A DNA stretch of 64,000 nt from Rhizomys pruinosus (GCA_009823505.1 VZQC01001595.1:1591755-1655754); one strand, 5' to 3'; counted from the first letter of the stretch, positions 1-12,302 are shown. Program-made: numbers and translations. Notes: generated by a model from the letters alone, not told the origin.

Positions 1-1264
1 TGCATTTGTATTTTCAAATAAAGCTAAATATAACATTTTCTATTCAAATAAAATTAAGAAGTGAGAGTTCAGTGTTTCTAATTCTAGGACCAGATTGACA
101 AAAATAGTCAGATATAATGTGCAATTTAACTTACTTTTTGTATTATTCTTTTGGAGCACACAAAAATAAAAACAAATATTTAAAATATAAAAAATAAATA
201 TTGTGCTAATGGTATGTATCTATATTTTAAAAATTAAGCTTTATAGGCACGAAACTTCTCTTATTGGTTGTATATACAAAGTTTGCAAAGGCTGTCTTTT
301 ACAACAGATTCCAACTATTATTCAGGAAATTCAATTTTCTAAGAAATGTTTTCAGCATCCTGAAACCATTTCATGATTGAATGGTTGGCATATCGTTTTT
401 GATGGCTTCCTTTGTAATCAATTCCTCTAAATCAATGAAACTCTGTAATAAAATTAGTCTAAACAAAAGTACATTCTTTCAATATAATAAGGAAATAACA
501 AACTACATTTCAGGTAAGTACCAATATACTAGGAAATGTTCCTTTGTGAAATAAGACATACTGAGAATCCATTTTAAAAGTTTAGCCCTGCAATCTGCAG
601 AGGAATAAAGTATTAGGGACAGCCTCCAGTATAGGATATCCTAGTAGTGCTACAGCAAAAATACTCATTGGCACGGGGGAAAAGCTACTGTAGTGTCTTT
701 CATCCTGGCACAGCCAAGTTAGCACAGCTGTCTTCCAAAGTTGTAGTGAAGTAAGACAATTGCCATATGAGACAATATATTAGCAGATGAACCTGTCTGC
801 ATATAAGACTAATCAGATTCAACAAAATTGTATACAATTAGAGTTTCTTTGGAAGACATTAGGTTTGGTTAATTTAGTTACCTATCTCGATTTCTGAAAA
901 TACACATGTAGTGTATAAGTAAGAGATCAAGTAGTAAGTTACTCTGCATTAACCACTAACTCTAATTCCTTCACTGATCACTTCATTTTTCTCTCTCATT
1001 CTTTTTGCAAGAAAGATATATTCAAGTACAACTTTGCTTGGAATATATGCCTGCCTACTAATTTGAAGTAAATGATTAACTAAAATTTCTTTTAGTGAGT
1101 GTCTCTTCTGCAGAATTCCAGATCATGAAAGACAATGCAATCATAGTTATTGCAGACACAGGCTTTTCCAGTGTTAAACCAGTTTAATTTTGTGTAGTAA
1201 AATGAAGGGCAGAAAATTACTTGATCTTACTGAAGAGAAGTCTGGTTAGATAGTTCTCATCTAT
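1..1264. other. Intronic sequence, no feature recognised
   Basis: AT-rich unique-looking sequence. I saw no conserved exon, SINE or simple repeat. Confidence 0.6.
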
Positions 1265-1690
1265 GCTAGCATTGTTTTTATTTTTATTATTTTTAAATAA
1301 TTTTATTAATTTGTGTATTTCATACATTATCTTTCAGTCCAATTTAGGCACATTCCCTTCTCCCTGCTCACCAACTCACCCCAGTTCATGCCTTCTATCA
1401 TACATGTCTTGCATCTTTCTCTCAGTCTTTCCAAAGTTTTTCACTGCAGAAGCTTGTTGTTTTTGGGCAGAATTTTACTGTATCAGTCAGTTCTTTGACC
1501 CAGTCTTTATGTTGTTGTTTTTCCCTCCCCTTTGTATTGCCCTAACATATGCCTATATAATCATCACATCTGTATCAAAATTATGACTTCTGAGAATGAA
1601 CTGCATGTTAATTCCAAAATATTTTAGGCATGTTTCTCCTTTAATTTTATATTTCTCTAAAATGTGATTTTAAACGTGGGATCTTTGACT
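1265..1690 (-). mobile_element. L1 3' end fragment (3' UTR), minus strand
   Basis: This stretch matches, in reverse complement, the 3' UTR of the L1 that ends at 28036. Shared landmarks include the end near 1300-1345 (catacattatctttcagtcc), the C-rich part near 1350-1390 and the stretch at 1440-1510. It starts with a T-rich run, the complement of the poly(A) tail. Only the 3' UTR is present, so it is a severely 5'-truncated copy. The high-coordinate limit is approximate. Confidence 0.75.
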
Positions 1691-1709
1691 TATCTCGACC
1701 ATTGGGGGG

Positions 1710-3123
1710 ACCTGTTTCAACCATTCTTAATCAGGATCTTTATACAGGGCTGAGGTTTCATGAAAACTCTGACCAACAAGGCTGAGGTGTGCTTCCTGGT
1801 TGGCAATATTTCTGAACTTCTATCTCCTGCCTAACATAATTGCACAGAGAATTTTGCATTCAGCAAAGCCCTCCTGGCAGTGTACAAATGAAGGCTTCTT
1901 CATGGAACTCTTCCAGAATCTGCTCCATGTGGCACTTCCTTTGAAGAATTTCTATTCATGTTCTTGCACCATCTTAAGCTGTCACCCTGAGCATAACATT
2001 TGAAAGTGCATTCTGTGAGTGAGTATAGTGAATCTTCAAGTCTGAGTGGAGTCTTGGGGCCTGTGTTACTTGATGGCTGTTACAAGTAAGAGTAGATTTG
2101 GAGAACCCTAAAATTGGTGAGTGGTATGGAAGGCCTGCAGGCTTCACAGATAACATTGCCAACACTGATAGTTCGAAAAGGGCCTCAATTTCCATGAAAC
2201 ATCGTGTATTATGCTTCCCAATATCATGCGCCAACCTAGGTTAGATACTTATACTTCAAAACTAATTTAAATTTGCTCACCTTTAAAATATTTGAATAAA
2301 TTCTCATACTGTAATGTACTGAAATTTATTTATTCGGCTTCTATATAACGTTTTAAATGTTGTGTCCTTGAGACTTAGTTTATATTTGTTTTTATTTTTA
2401 ATTTGTGGAAGACATTTATCATCATGGATATAAACCCAAGGAATATGGCCAGCAATGAGTCACCTTTTAATATTTTGCTTATAAAACAATTCAACATCTT
2501 TATTCTCTTGCATTTCTTTAATATTTCGGCAACAGCTTACGAAGACTTTGAGGCACATTAATTTAGCCAACTCTTCAGGATTAATTTAAAATCTCATGAG
2601 AAACTGCAGTCAGGTTCTCTGAGAGCCACAGAGCATGGTAATGTATATAAATAATTTTGTGCCATAATTCAGATTGGATACAACTTTCATCTGTGTTCCT
2701 TTCAGAACTATGTTTTGTTCCACAAGCTCCTTCACAAACCTAGATCCTGCGGGCCTCAGAGATTTGTTTGCCTCTTGAGCTCTCTCAATGAAATTATATG
2801 AGGCTTTCAAATTGCCTGTCCAGAGATTTAATTTCAAAGGTCCAATTGTAAACATTTTTTACTCCAAGAAGAGAGTGAAGACGGGGCTGGAGAGATGGCC
2901 TAGCGGTTGAGAGCGCTGACCGCTCTTACAGAGGACCCGGGTTCGATCCCCAGCACCCACATGGCGGCTGAGAACCGTCTGAAACTCCAACTCCAGGAGA
3001 ACTCCAGTTCCAGGGGAATCCGACACCCTCTTCTGACCTCCACGGCATTGCACGACACGGGTGCACAAACCTACATGCAGACAGCACACTCATACACATA
3101 CAAAAATAAATAAAATTAAATTA
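1710..3123. repeat. Direct duplication, copy 1
   Basis: About 1.4 kb of intron plus a B2 SINE that reappears at 3125-4545 with near identity. Copy 1 stops inside the B2 A-rich tail, immediately before the single N at 3124. Apart from the B2 I see no repeat or gene in it. See the finding on false duplication. Confidence 0.95.
2883..3123 (+). mobile_element. B2 SINE (copy 1, tail cut at assembly seam)
   Basis: tRNA-derived head ggggctggagagatggccta with A box, then B box gggttcgatcc, B2 body, and an A-rich tail with aataaaat. The upstream target duplication is aagagagtgaag at about 2870-2881. The downstream copy is missing here but present after the second copy (4559-4570), showing that this copy is interrupted at the N. 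Confidence 0.93.
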
Positions 3124-3124
3124 N
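3124..3124. other. Ambiguous base N at duplication seam
   Basis: A lone N lies exactly where duplicate copy 1 ends and copy 2 begins. This is what a contig join or closed gap leaves behind. Confidence 0.85.
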
Positions 3125-4545
3125 ACCTGTTTCAACCATTCTTAATCAGGATCTTTATACAGGGCTGAGGTTTCATGAAAACTCTGACCAACAAGGCTGA
3201 GGTGTGCTTCCTGGTTGGCAATATTTCTGAACTTCTATCTCCTGCCTAACATAATTGCACAGAGAATTTTGCATTCAGCAAAGCCCTCCTGGCAGTGTAC
3301 AAATGAAGGCTTCTTCATGGAACTCTTCCAGAATCTGCTCCATGTGGCACTTCCTTTGAAGAATTTCTATTCATGTTCTTGCACCATCTTAAGCTGTCAC
3401 CCTGAGCATAACATTTGAAAGTGCATTCTGTGAGTGAGTATAGTGAATCTTCAAGTCTGAGTGGAGTCTTGGGGCCTGTGTTACTTGATGGCTGTTACAA
3501 GTAAGAGTAGATTTGGAGAACCCTAAAATATGGTGAGTGGTATGGAAGGCCTGCAGGCTTCACAGATAACATTGCCAACACTGATAGTTCGAAAAGGGCC
3601 TCAATTTCCATGAAACATCGTGTATTATGCTTCCCAATATCATGCGCCAACCTGGTTAGATTACTTATACTTTCAAACTAATTTAAAATTTGCTCACCTT
3701 TAAAATATTTGAATAAATTCTCATACTGTAATGTACTGAAATTTATTTATTCGGCTTCTATATAACGTTTTAAATGTTGTGTCCTTGAGACTTAGTTATA
3801 TTTGTTTTTATTTTTAATTGTGGAAGACCATTTATATCATGGATATAAACCCAAGGAATATGGCCAGCAATGAGTCACCTTTTAATATTTTGCTTATAAA
3901 ACAATTCAACATCTTTATTCTCTTGCATTTCTTTAATATTTCGGCAACAGCTTACGAAGACTTTGAGGCACATTAATTTAGCCAACTCTTCAGGATTAAT
4001 TTAAAATCTCATGAGAAACTGCAGTCAGGTTCTCTGAGAGCCACAGAGCATGGTAATGTATATAAATAATTTTGTGCCATAATTCAGATTGGATACAACT
4101 TTCATCTGTGTTCCTTTCAGAACTATGTTTTGTTCCACAAGCTCCTTCACAAACCTAGATCCTGCGGGCCTCAGAGATTTGTTTGCCTCTTGAGCTCTCT
4201 CAATGAAATTATATGAGGCTTTCAAATTGCCTGTCCAGAGATTTAATTTCAAAGGTCCAATTGTAAACATTTTTTACTCCAAGAAGAGATGAAGACGGGG
4301 GCTGGAGAGATTGGCCTAGCGGTTGAGAGCGGACCGCTCTTACAGAGGACCCGGTTCGATCCCCAGCACCCACATGGCGGCTGAGAACCGTCTGAAACTC
4401 CAACTCCAGGAGAACTCCAGTTCCAGGGGGAATCCGACACCCTTTTCTGACCTCCACGGCATTGCACGACACGGGTGCACAAACCTTTACTGCAGACAGC
4501 ACACTCATACCATACAAAAAATAAAAAATAATAAAATTAAAAATT
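3125..4545. repeat. Direct duplication, copy 2
   Basis: Repeats 1710-3123 at an offset of about 1415 bases. Differences are mostly single-base gains or losses, many in homopolymers or short runs (for example in the B2 head and near 3530, 3655, 3800 and 3830). Copy 2 runs into unique sequence through the B2 tail and its target duplication. Confidence 0.95.
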
Positions 4546-4558
4546 ATTAAAAAAAAAA
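4296..4558 (+). mobile_element. B2 SINE (copy 2)
   Basis: Same B2 insertion as at 2883-3123, with several small deletions (agagcggaccgctc, cccggttcgatc). Its A-rich tail is followed by aagagagtgaag at 4559-4570, the intact downstream target duplication. Confidence 0.92.
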
Positions 4559-4571
4559 AAAGAGAGTGAAG

Positions 4572-5534
4572 AGAAACAAACAAACAAAAAAAAAAACCAA
4601 ACGGGAACAAGTTTTTCAGTTTGTCACCAGTGCATGAATTATTTTAAATCACTAAAATAAATATGTGGATTTTCTGGAGAATTTATCTTCTCTCCCTCTG
4701 TTGCTCTCAAGCAGTTTCTTGTGACCTTAAAATTTGCTCTCTGTTGTATTTATGTTAAAAAGTAGGTCTTTGAGTTCAAGCAGTTTTATATTTCACTAAA
4801 TTGATATGGCTTTGCTTACATGCTCTAAGTACATGAAAATCTCAGATTACACTGTGGGATTTCTTTAAAATAAGGTACACATTTGTCATTCACTTAGATT
4901 TCTTGCAGCATTATTTTCACTGTATTGCTTTTGCTGTGAGGTTTTCTTTTTAACATGCATCAATGAGAGAGAGATTCTACTATTAATTGGTGGATAATTC
5001 ACACATTCTGTCTTCTTCTCTGCTCCACATTTTCAGCCTTTCATTGCTTCTGCAGTTGCTGTGCACTCTCCTTAGCGGTCATATATTTGACTTGACAGCT
5101 GCTGGGCTGATTGCTAGCACTTGATTGGGAAAGAGAGCTATGTTATGACTTTTCAAAATTATTTATTTCTCAGAGTTTGAGACTATTCGGAAAGAAGGGG
5201 AAATGGGGAAATAGGGAGAGGGAAAATTTTGAGAGTATTTTTGAAAACTCGGATCTTCTGGTTTCTCATAGAAGGAATCACTTCCTCTCTAAATGGGAAA
5301 TATTAAGTAATAAACTGTCACCAGTAATATCAAACTTTGTGATTTCTTAAGTCTACTGTGAATATCAAGTCGATGTTGAAATTGCCAACATCTGGCTCAG
5401 CCAAACTGAGGCAAAAGGGACAGGAACTACCTTCATCCCTTCTGGGAAATTTTCATACAACTTCAAGTGGCTACATAAATGATTTTCTCCTCCCTCCCCT
5501 CCCTTCTTCCAACCCCTTCTCTCTTCACCCTCTT
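4572..5534. other. Intronic sequence, no feature recognised
   Basis: Unique-looking AT-rich sequence. A short purine-rich patch lies near 5190-5230. No exon or repeat recognised. Confidence 0.55.
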
Positions 5535-5640
5535 TAAGATTGTATTATAAGATCCAGACTGGTTGTGAACCAATAATCCTCTTGTCTTTGCCTCATGAGT
5601 CTTATGAGTGCTGGGATTATAGGCATATGTCATACCCACT
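5535..5640 (-). mobile_element. Old B1 SINE, minus strand
   Basis: Degenerate complement of B1: a run like gatccagactggttgtgaac, then tgcctcatgagt and gagtgctgggattataggca. It is more diverged than the other B1 copies here. Confidence 0.6.
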
Positions 5641-6147
5641 AGATAATGTTTTAAAAAGAGCCCAGTGATTGTCACTAAGGAATTCTCACTACCTTTTGCT
5701 ATTAAGTTGGTGACCCTGGGACAAAGACCCAGAGAAAAATCAAAGTGAAACCTGCAGTTGATTGTTCTCTTCCCTCTTCTAAAACTCACTGGCATTTAGA
5801 TGCTCAGTCTAAAAGTCAGCAGGTAGGACATCATCATATTTAACTTCTTTTATGATGAAAGTCTCCTTAAGTAACAAGAATATCCTGGGAAATATATCAC
5901 ACAGAATGATTGCCTATAAAGATTTATGAAACATAAAATATGCCATTCTAAACTGTGGCTATATATTTAAACTATCTGCCTTCTGGCACTCAGATTTTGA
6001 CTGTCATAAGATACATTCCTACAGAAAAAAATAGAATTGGAAAATCATCTACTTTTCAAAGACATCTCTAAATGATATTATCAAGAGTAGTCAAAATGAA
6101 AGAACATCTAATTTTTTAAAAATCTTATATCAGAAATATAGAAATCC

Positions 6148-6282
6148 TTTTTTTTTTTTTTTTGGTCTTTTCGAGACAGGGTCTCCCTGTAGCTCTAGCT
6201 GTCCTGGAACTCACTCTGTAGATCAGGCTGGCCTTGAACTCACAAAGATCCTCCTGCCTCTGCCTCCCACCACACCCAGTGG
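6148..6282 (-). mobile_element. B1 SINE, minus strand, internal deletion
   Basis: Poly(T) then ggtcttttcgagacagggtc and the standard B1 complement to gcctctgcctccc. It jumps directly to accacacccag, so the segment containing aagtgctgggattaaaggcg is missing. Confidence 0.9.
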
Positions 6283-6289
6283 CTCTTCT

Positions 6290-7021
6290 TTTCTATAAAA
6301 GTACAGACAAACCTGGCTTTCCATTGATTCTCAAAGATCATCTCTTAGAATCTCCTCTTAAATCACACCAGGTATTTTCCATTTCATAAGAACAATTTGT
6401 AGCCTGCTTCCAGCCCTTTACATCAGATAAAATACAAATGGTTTGGCAGTGGAGAAACAGAAATTCTTGGTAATTCTCACTTAACATTAGGAAACTTTTC
6501 TTCATTCCAAATCTTTTTCACCTTACTAGTAGCTAAGTTAATGCAAAGCTGTGTGTAGAACACAGTAGTGACTGTCTGATTCATCCATGTGCATTAATGA
6601 GACAGAGTGGCACATAGAAGGTAGAGTGCTAGGCTGTGAGTGACAGCCCTCTAGAGCTGGTGGCCAAGTGGGATCTCAGGTCTGCAGCAGAGGGCATGCA
6701 GTGGACCTGTGAGTCTGCCGAGGCAAAGAAAATAGGGCATTTTCCTTTGTGCTGAGCTTTCTCAGGAAAGCAGCAAGTGAAGCTGAGAATCTAAACAATC
6801 TTTAATGGGAACAAATGCTCAAAATAAAATATTTATAAAATATTGTACTTAAAAAGTCATTGTTTATCTGATTCCAATGCCATTTTTCTATTGGCTGAAT
6901 TTGGCAGACCTAAATGAGTAACAGTGAAAGACCTCACTTCAAGCTGAGCAGGTGCTGCTTTGGTCTGAACTAAAATTTACATATTTTTTTTCTTAAAGAA
7001 TTGAGAGTAAATTTGATTATT
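6290..7021. other. Intronic sequence, no feature recognised
   Basis: Unique-looking sequence with no recognisable gene or repeat. Confidence 0.55.
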
Positions 7022-7033
7022 CAAATATACTTT

Positions 7034-7275
7034 GGGGCTGGAGAGATGGCCTAGCGGTTAAGAGCGCCGACCGCTCTTGCAGAGGACCCGGGTTCGATCC
7101 CCAGCACCTACATGGCGGCCTAGAACCGTCTGAAACTCCAATTCCAGGAGAACTCCCGTTCCGGGGAATCCGACACCCTCTTCTGACCTCCGCGGCACTG
7201 CACGTCACGGGTGCACAAACTTGCATGCAGACAACACATTCATACACATACGGAAATAAATAAAATTAAAAAAAT
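7034..7275 (+). mobile_element. Young B2 SINE, plus strand
   Basis: Full-length B2 with intact A box (tggcctagcggttaagag) and B box (gggttcgatcc), a CG-rich head and an aataaaat tail. It is flanked by short copies of atatacttt (before 7034 and at 7277-7285), the likely target duplication. It faces the B2 at 7745-7987 in opposite orientation. Confidence 0.93.
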
Positions 7276-7285
7276 ATATATACTT

Positions 7286-7724
7286 TGTTTCAGAGGGAAA
7301 AGACATTGCCAGCCCACCTGGGAGTGCCTGAAGCTGGTCTTCTCATAGTGGTGAGCTTCCCCAGGTGCAGTGACTCCAACCCCTTACCTTGGGATCACCT
7401 GAAGCCCTACCTGCTGCTGCAGAGCTAGAGCTCCCTGCATTTTTGTAGGCTTCCAGACTTTTGCAAAATGCCCAAGATACCCTCAATTAAGCCTCTGCCC
7501 AGCAAGCCTCCCCAACTGTACTGTGCCTGCTGGCAGGCTGTTAGGGACCAAGACCTTAGAAGGAAGCCTGAGACTGTCTGATTGATGCTTGACTTGGGCC
7601 TCTGGAGGAGCTCCTGCCTAGCTGGAAAAGAACTAGCTGGTCCCTTCAATACAAAATTAAAAGAGAGAACCTGAAGCCTAGACCAACTTTGCTATTACCT
7701 ACAGTCATTAGACTACTACCAGAA
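7286..7724. other. GC-richer block of unknown origin between two B2 copies
   Basis: About 440 bases clearly richer in G and C than the surroundings, with a short open frame on the minus strand (7425-7649). It resembles neither SINE family. It could be an old promoter or 5'-UTR-like LINE piece or a non-coding conserved block. I cannot assign it. Confidence 0.4.
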
Positions 7725-7744
7725 AGAAGAAATAAAAGTATTTT

Positions 7745-7987
7745 TTTTAATTAATTTTATTTATTTCTGTATGTGTATGAATGTACTGTCTGCATGCAAG
7801 TCTGTGCACCCGTGTCGTGCAACGCCGCGGAGTTCAGAAGAGGGTCTTGGATTCCCCTGGAACTGGAGTTCTCCTGGAATTGGAGCTTCAGACGATTCTC
7901 AGCCGCCATGTGGGTGCTGGGGATCGAACCCGGGTCCTCTGTAAGAGCGGTCGGCGCTCTTAACCGCTAGGCCATCTCTCCAGCCCC
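7745..7987 (-). mobile_element. Young B2 SINE, minus strand
   Basis: Reverse complement of a full B2: a T-rich tail, the body, the complement of the B box (ggatcgaacccggg) and the head ending ctctccagcccc. Flanking perfect 20 bp target duplications (agaagaaataaaagtatttt) lie at 7725-7744 and 7988-8007, so the insertion is recent. Confidence 0.97.
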
Positions 7988-8007
7988 AGAAGAAATAAAA
8001 GTATTTT

Positions 8008-8403
8008 TATCATGCAAAAGTAATATTTATTTCATATTTTACTTATTATCAACTTCAAAATATCCCATTTATCTAAAAAAATTAGTTTTCCTTCTAGCTT
8101 TATTGGAAAACAGGAAGTTAGATATTGCGTTTACTCTTCTGGGTTTTATCTTTCTCTCACAGCTACCAGAAAGCTTAGAGGATGGCCTTTTGTGCTGGTG
8201 TGATCCCCTGACTCATAGTTTTAGTGATTTGTTTTAAATAACAGCAGAAAGTTTATGATGATGATAAGTGCTGCCTTGTTGATGAGCCCCAAAAGACTAA
8301 ACAGAGATATATGTGTTCCAAGAGCCATCTATATAACTGATTCATTATAAATGTATATATTATCAGTCAACTTTCTCTGTAAGATTAAAAAAAGGAAGGG
8401 AAA
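8008..8403. other. Intronic sequence, no feature recognised
   Basis: AT-rich and unique-looking. Confidence 0.55.
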
Positions 8404-8406
8404 TAA

Positions 8407-8559
8407 GCCAAGCATGGTAGTACATGCCTTCAATCTCAGCAGTTGGGAGGCAGAGGCAGATAAATCTTTGAGTTCAAGGTTAGTCTGATCTATATAATGA
8501 GTTCCAGACCAGCCAGAGCTATATAGTAGATACTGTAAAAAAAAGACAAATAAATAAAT
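8407..8559 (+). mobile_element. B1 SINE, plus strand, moderately diverged
   Basis: Reads ccaagcatggtagtacatgc, then gggaggcagaggcag and gagttcaagg as in B1, ending in an A-rich tail (aaataaataaataaa) that runs into a GGAA microsatellite. Confidence 0.85.
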
Positions 8560-8560
8560 A

Positions 8561-8597
8561 AAGGAAGGAAGGAAGGAAGGAAGGAAAGAAGGAAGGA
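8561..8597 (+). repeat. (GGAA)n microsatellite
   Basis: Tetranucleotide array grown from the A-rich tail of the preceding B1. Confidence 0.95.
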
Positions 8598-8599
8598 CA

Positions 8600-10115
8600 T
8601 GAAAATCCCCCTAATCAGTTATATCCAATATTCAAGGGTATGTTAGACTTAGGAATCCATTTACAGGTTGCCACAAACATAGCCATATAACATATAGCCA
8701 GAATAGTCCAAGAGACTCCCAAAATTACAAAAACTATTGCCACAGTCCTTGATTATCTCCCAGATCTTAAAGAGAGGACCATATTAGTGAAGACAGGGCA
8801 TACCTCAGACACAGGATTTGGAGCAATGGAGCTTGTACTGACCTAGAAACCACCTACCCTGAAGCCTAGCTTTCATATATTTGGAGAGCACTACACAAAC
8901 TGTTAAGGGAAAACATCAATCAATGCACCAAGCACAAAATTAAGGCCTAATAACCACAACGATGACTGGCACAGCAGCCTATCCTGTGGTAGTAGCACTT
9001 TATTTATTTTTTGAGACAGGATCTCCCTTTAATCCCAGCTGGCCTGGAGCTTACTATGTAGACCACACAGGCCTTGAACTCACAAAGATCCACCTGCTTT
9101 TGCCTCCCAAGTGCTAGGATTAAAGGCATGCACCACTTTTACCATGGAGTTAATCAACAGCTATGTAATTGGACTTATAGCCTACTCAATGGGAGGGACC
9201 TCATGTGTGGTACTGAAAACACAGCCAAATACACATGGCTGGAGAGGTCCTAGATCTTAGAGAAAACCCCAAGAATGTTACATCCCTAGACAAATGTGAT
9301 TTCTTACTCTACAAAATATGGATAATTTTATTTACAAACAAGTATCTCCATCACCACTAAAGACTTCCTTAACTGGCTGTATACAGAGATTGTCTGAGAA
9401 TTGCCTAAGCCCAAGTGACGCAACTACAATGTAACTTCTACATCTAAATTTCATGAAACATAGTGGAACAAGGTGTAGAGAGAACACTAATGCATCTCTC
9501 AACTGTCATCATGAAGCTCCCATGCAATAGAGAGTCATGAACACAAAAGTACACAAATGATCAATGCACTGAGAATAAGAGTCACCAGAGTGTGGGCCCT
9601 TGGATAGGACTCCTATATTAAATTCTATCTACTCGGACTCAGGGACCATTGCAGAGGAGGGGGCAGTAAGATTGTAAGGCAAAGGGAGGAGGTATATAAC
9701 CATATGGAAATAGAGCCCTACAGGTTCCTGCGACCTTGCTCAGATGAATCTACAATGGTGTCAGCAATAACAAGAACAATGCAAACTAAAGTAGATAAAA
9801 CCCAGCATAGAACCATGGAAATGGGCATCAAGACCCAATCTTAGCAGAACTATTGGCAGATGATTACTGATGGTTGAGGAAAAGCTGGTCTTCTTAAAGT
9901 GAGGGACTCTGGATGGGCTGACTAGACCTCAGTATATGAACTTTTGCTGAGAAATGTATGGAGACACTAATGTGACTAGATAGGATTTAACACAAATGAC
10001 AGAATGCATAAATTCAGGGAGGGGATGGGAGAGCGCAATGGGGAAGGGGGTATGAAGGTGATCAAGATACCGCATATGAAGTAGACAAAAATTCAATAAA
10101 TATTAGAAAAATGTA
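8600..10115 (+). mobile_element. Probable old rodent LINE-like 3' UTR repeat, interrupted by B1
   Basis: The texture is that of long rodent interspersed repeats: phrases such as ctcagggaccattgcagagg and cagtaagattgtaag, and a purine-rich end (gggaggggatgggagag) followed by an A-rich tail near 10085-10115. These resemble the 3' regions of older mouse L1 (Lx-like) copies as I remember them. No open reading frame survives. A B1 splits it at 9001-9136. Family assignment is uncertain. Confidence 0.45.
9001..9136 (-). mobile_element. B1 SINE, minus strand
   Basis: Complement of B1: ttttttgagacaggatctcc, gaccacacaggccttgaact, cccaagtgctaggattaaag. Diverged but full length. Confidence 0.87.
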
Positions 10116-11184
10116 TTCTCGAACTCTAGCTAGCTTTGCATGATGTCTACAAATCAGTTAAATGTCTCCTTTGAATATATGAGTTCCTCATGATAAAGTG
10201 GCATCTTCCTGTGCTTGTGGCAAGCCTGTCACTGTCATTGACTGGCCTTTGATTTCCTCATCCAGGTGGCTGCTTCATTCTACAGATCTAATTATATAAG
10301 GCATTAGTAACCCACTTTCTCAACTTTATTTCATCAGGCCCATGTTCTGCTCTTTAATGTCCTTTTCTTAAATGTTAAATTACCTTAGACTCAAAAATGT
10401 ACAACCTTAGCTAGAAAGGCCCTTGGTGCCTTTATTAAACCCAGGAATGGAACGTGCCTTGTAACTGATTCAGCTATCTGTTTGCCATTGGCTTGCATCC
10501 CTTCCTCTGTGTTGTGTCTGACCCTGGACCTTCTCTTTAGAATTTATTTTGATGAGATAGTGTTCATCTTGTTCTTTACACACCTTGGCAGCTTGACAAT
10601 GTGCTGTTTTACAAATACGCATGTACTCAATTAGATTTTCCTTTCCCAATCTATTGGGAAATTTTAGCTCTAAAATCCATTTTCATTTTGTTAGGATCAT
10701 CTCTTCTCTTCATAGATATTTCCCAATAGGAGCGGCCCTCTAAGTTATAGATTTTACTAAAATTTACAAGCATTTTACTTGTAATAAGAGCATGAATTTT
10801 GAAAGCTATAGAAAACATTACTAGATTTCCTTGAATGTGGCTCTTAGAATATGCATTGCAAGGGACTACCTCTCCCCCATTCATATATTGAACTTCTAAC
10901 CCCCAAAGTGATAGAATGGGGAGATGGGGCTTTTGGGAGAGTATTTGGGTATAAGAACATGGGTAGGGTTAGTGCCTTATTTTAAAAAGCTTCAGAGAGC
11001 TTGTTTGTACCTTGTGTTGATTGTTCTGATTTCCCTGTGAGGATGCAAGGAGAAAGTACCATCTATGAATCAGAAAGCACGTCTTTCCAGATTTTCAAGT
11101 TTCCAACATCCAAAATGGAAAAATGCTGTTTTGCACAACCTCTCCAAACTATGAGATATATTGTCCTCTATTAACTGATTAATT
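10116..11184. other. Intronic sequence, no feature recognised
   Basis: Unique-looking sequence with no convincing exon or repeat. Confidence 0.55.
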
Positions 11185-11287
11185 AAGCTTTGAGGCAAGG
11201 TCTCAGTTTGAAGTCCATGCTGGCATAGGAATCATCAAGTGTTAGCTACCTGATTGCTAGAGTACAGGCATGAGTCATCATACCTGA
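11185..11287 (-). mobile_element. Possible very old B1 fragment, minus strand
   Basis: ttgaggcaaggtctcagttt and later agtacaggcatgagtcatca recall the B1 complement, but the middle is badly diverged. Confidence 0.4.
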
Positions 11288-12185
11288 GTATTACTCTATA
11301 ATAGCAGCCTAATCAGATTAAGACACATGGATTCTATGTTTCCACTAAATATTTTATCTCTGCCTATTGTCAACTTTCATTCAGCATTGATAGAGCTAGT
11401 AAATAATAAAATTCCATCTATTTAAATTCCATAATCCCATGCCATCTTTGTTAGCAATAATATAAGGACACTTTGCTAGTTGTTATGTCCCCCTGTCTGC
11501 ACCCAGGAAGAGCTGTTCAGTAGAATCTGTACCATAAAGGCTGAGCTCATCACTGATCTTTAAACTCCACCCAAACAGAAACATTGTCAGATAAGTGGCC
11601 TAGTTTTTACATCCAATAACTCCCACATTTATGTAAATACAGACATTCCTATATTCCTCACAGCAGCATCTACCTCAGTTTGGTCCCATAATGTTGAATT
11701 ACAACAAAGAATAAAACACTTAAATTTTCTAAACAGTTGATACCAGATGGTGTTTATTTAAACAGGAATGTCCTTACTTTTAGACAAGCCAGAAACTCTA
11801 TCATTGTCTCCTTAACTTCAGTTTCAATTAAGTCATTCAATAAATAGCCAGCTAATTAAAACAAGGTAACTGCAGATGAATTTCAATCATGTAGAAGCAT
11901 AGTTTTACTTGCTATCATTGAAATCTAAAGTTTTAAATTCAGTCATTTAGAAATTGCTTTCAGAAAACAAGCTTCTTTTCCATTCTAGTTATGCAAAAAT
12001 AGTGTCAGGTCCCTGAGAGGATGAAACAAATGGCTCCACATAACCTAGGGAATTTGTTGCTTAACAATGTGGCTGCTTCTCTTGAAATAATTAATTCCTT
12101 TACATTCGCTTCCCTCTAAGTATCTTCTCCTAATAGTACTGCAGATTTCATTTTCTTATTTTCTTTAGTTTCATAGGGAATACAT
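11288..12185. other. Intronic sequence, no feature recognised
   Basis: Unique-looking AT-rich sequence. Confidence 0.55.
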
Positions 12186-12302
12186 GCATATTTGTGGGGC
12201 GCCTGTGCATATTTGTATGTTTTTGTCAAGTGTTGTGTGGTTAGGGGTATAAAGGTGGTGGAGGCCAGTGGTCAATGTCTGGTATCTTTCTCTACTGGTT
12301 TT

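Noticed and set aside
1263..1586. 107-codon open frame rich in Phe and Leu
   Set aside because: It lies antisense in an L1 3' UTR; composition follows the T-rich DNA and no domain is visible.
7034..7110. tRNA gene
   Set aside because: The A and B boxes belong to the tRNA-derived head of a B2 SINE; no cloverleaf with acceptor stem and anticodon context is needed to explain it.
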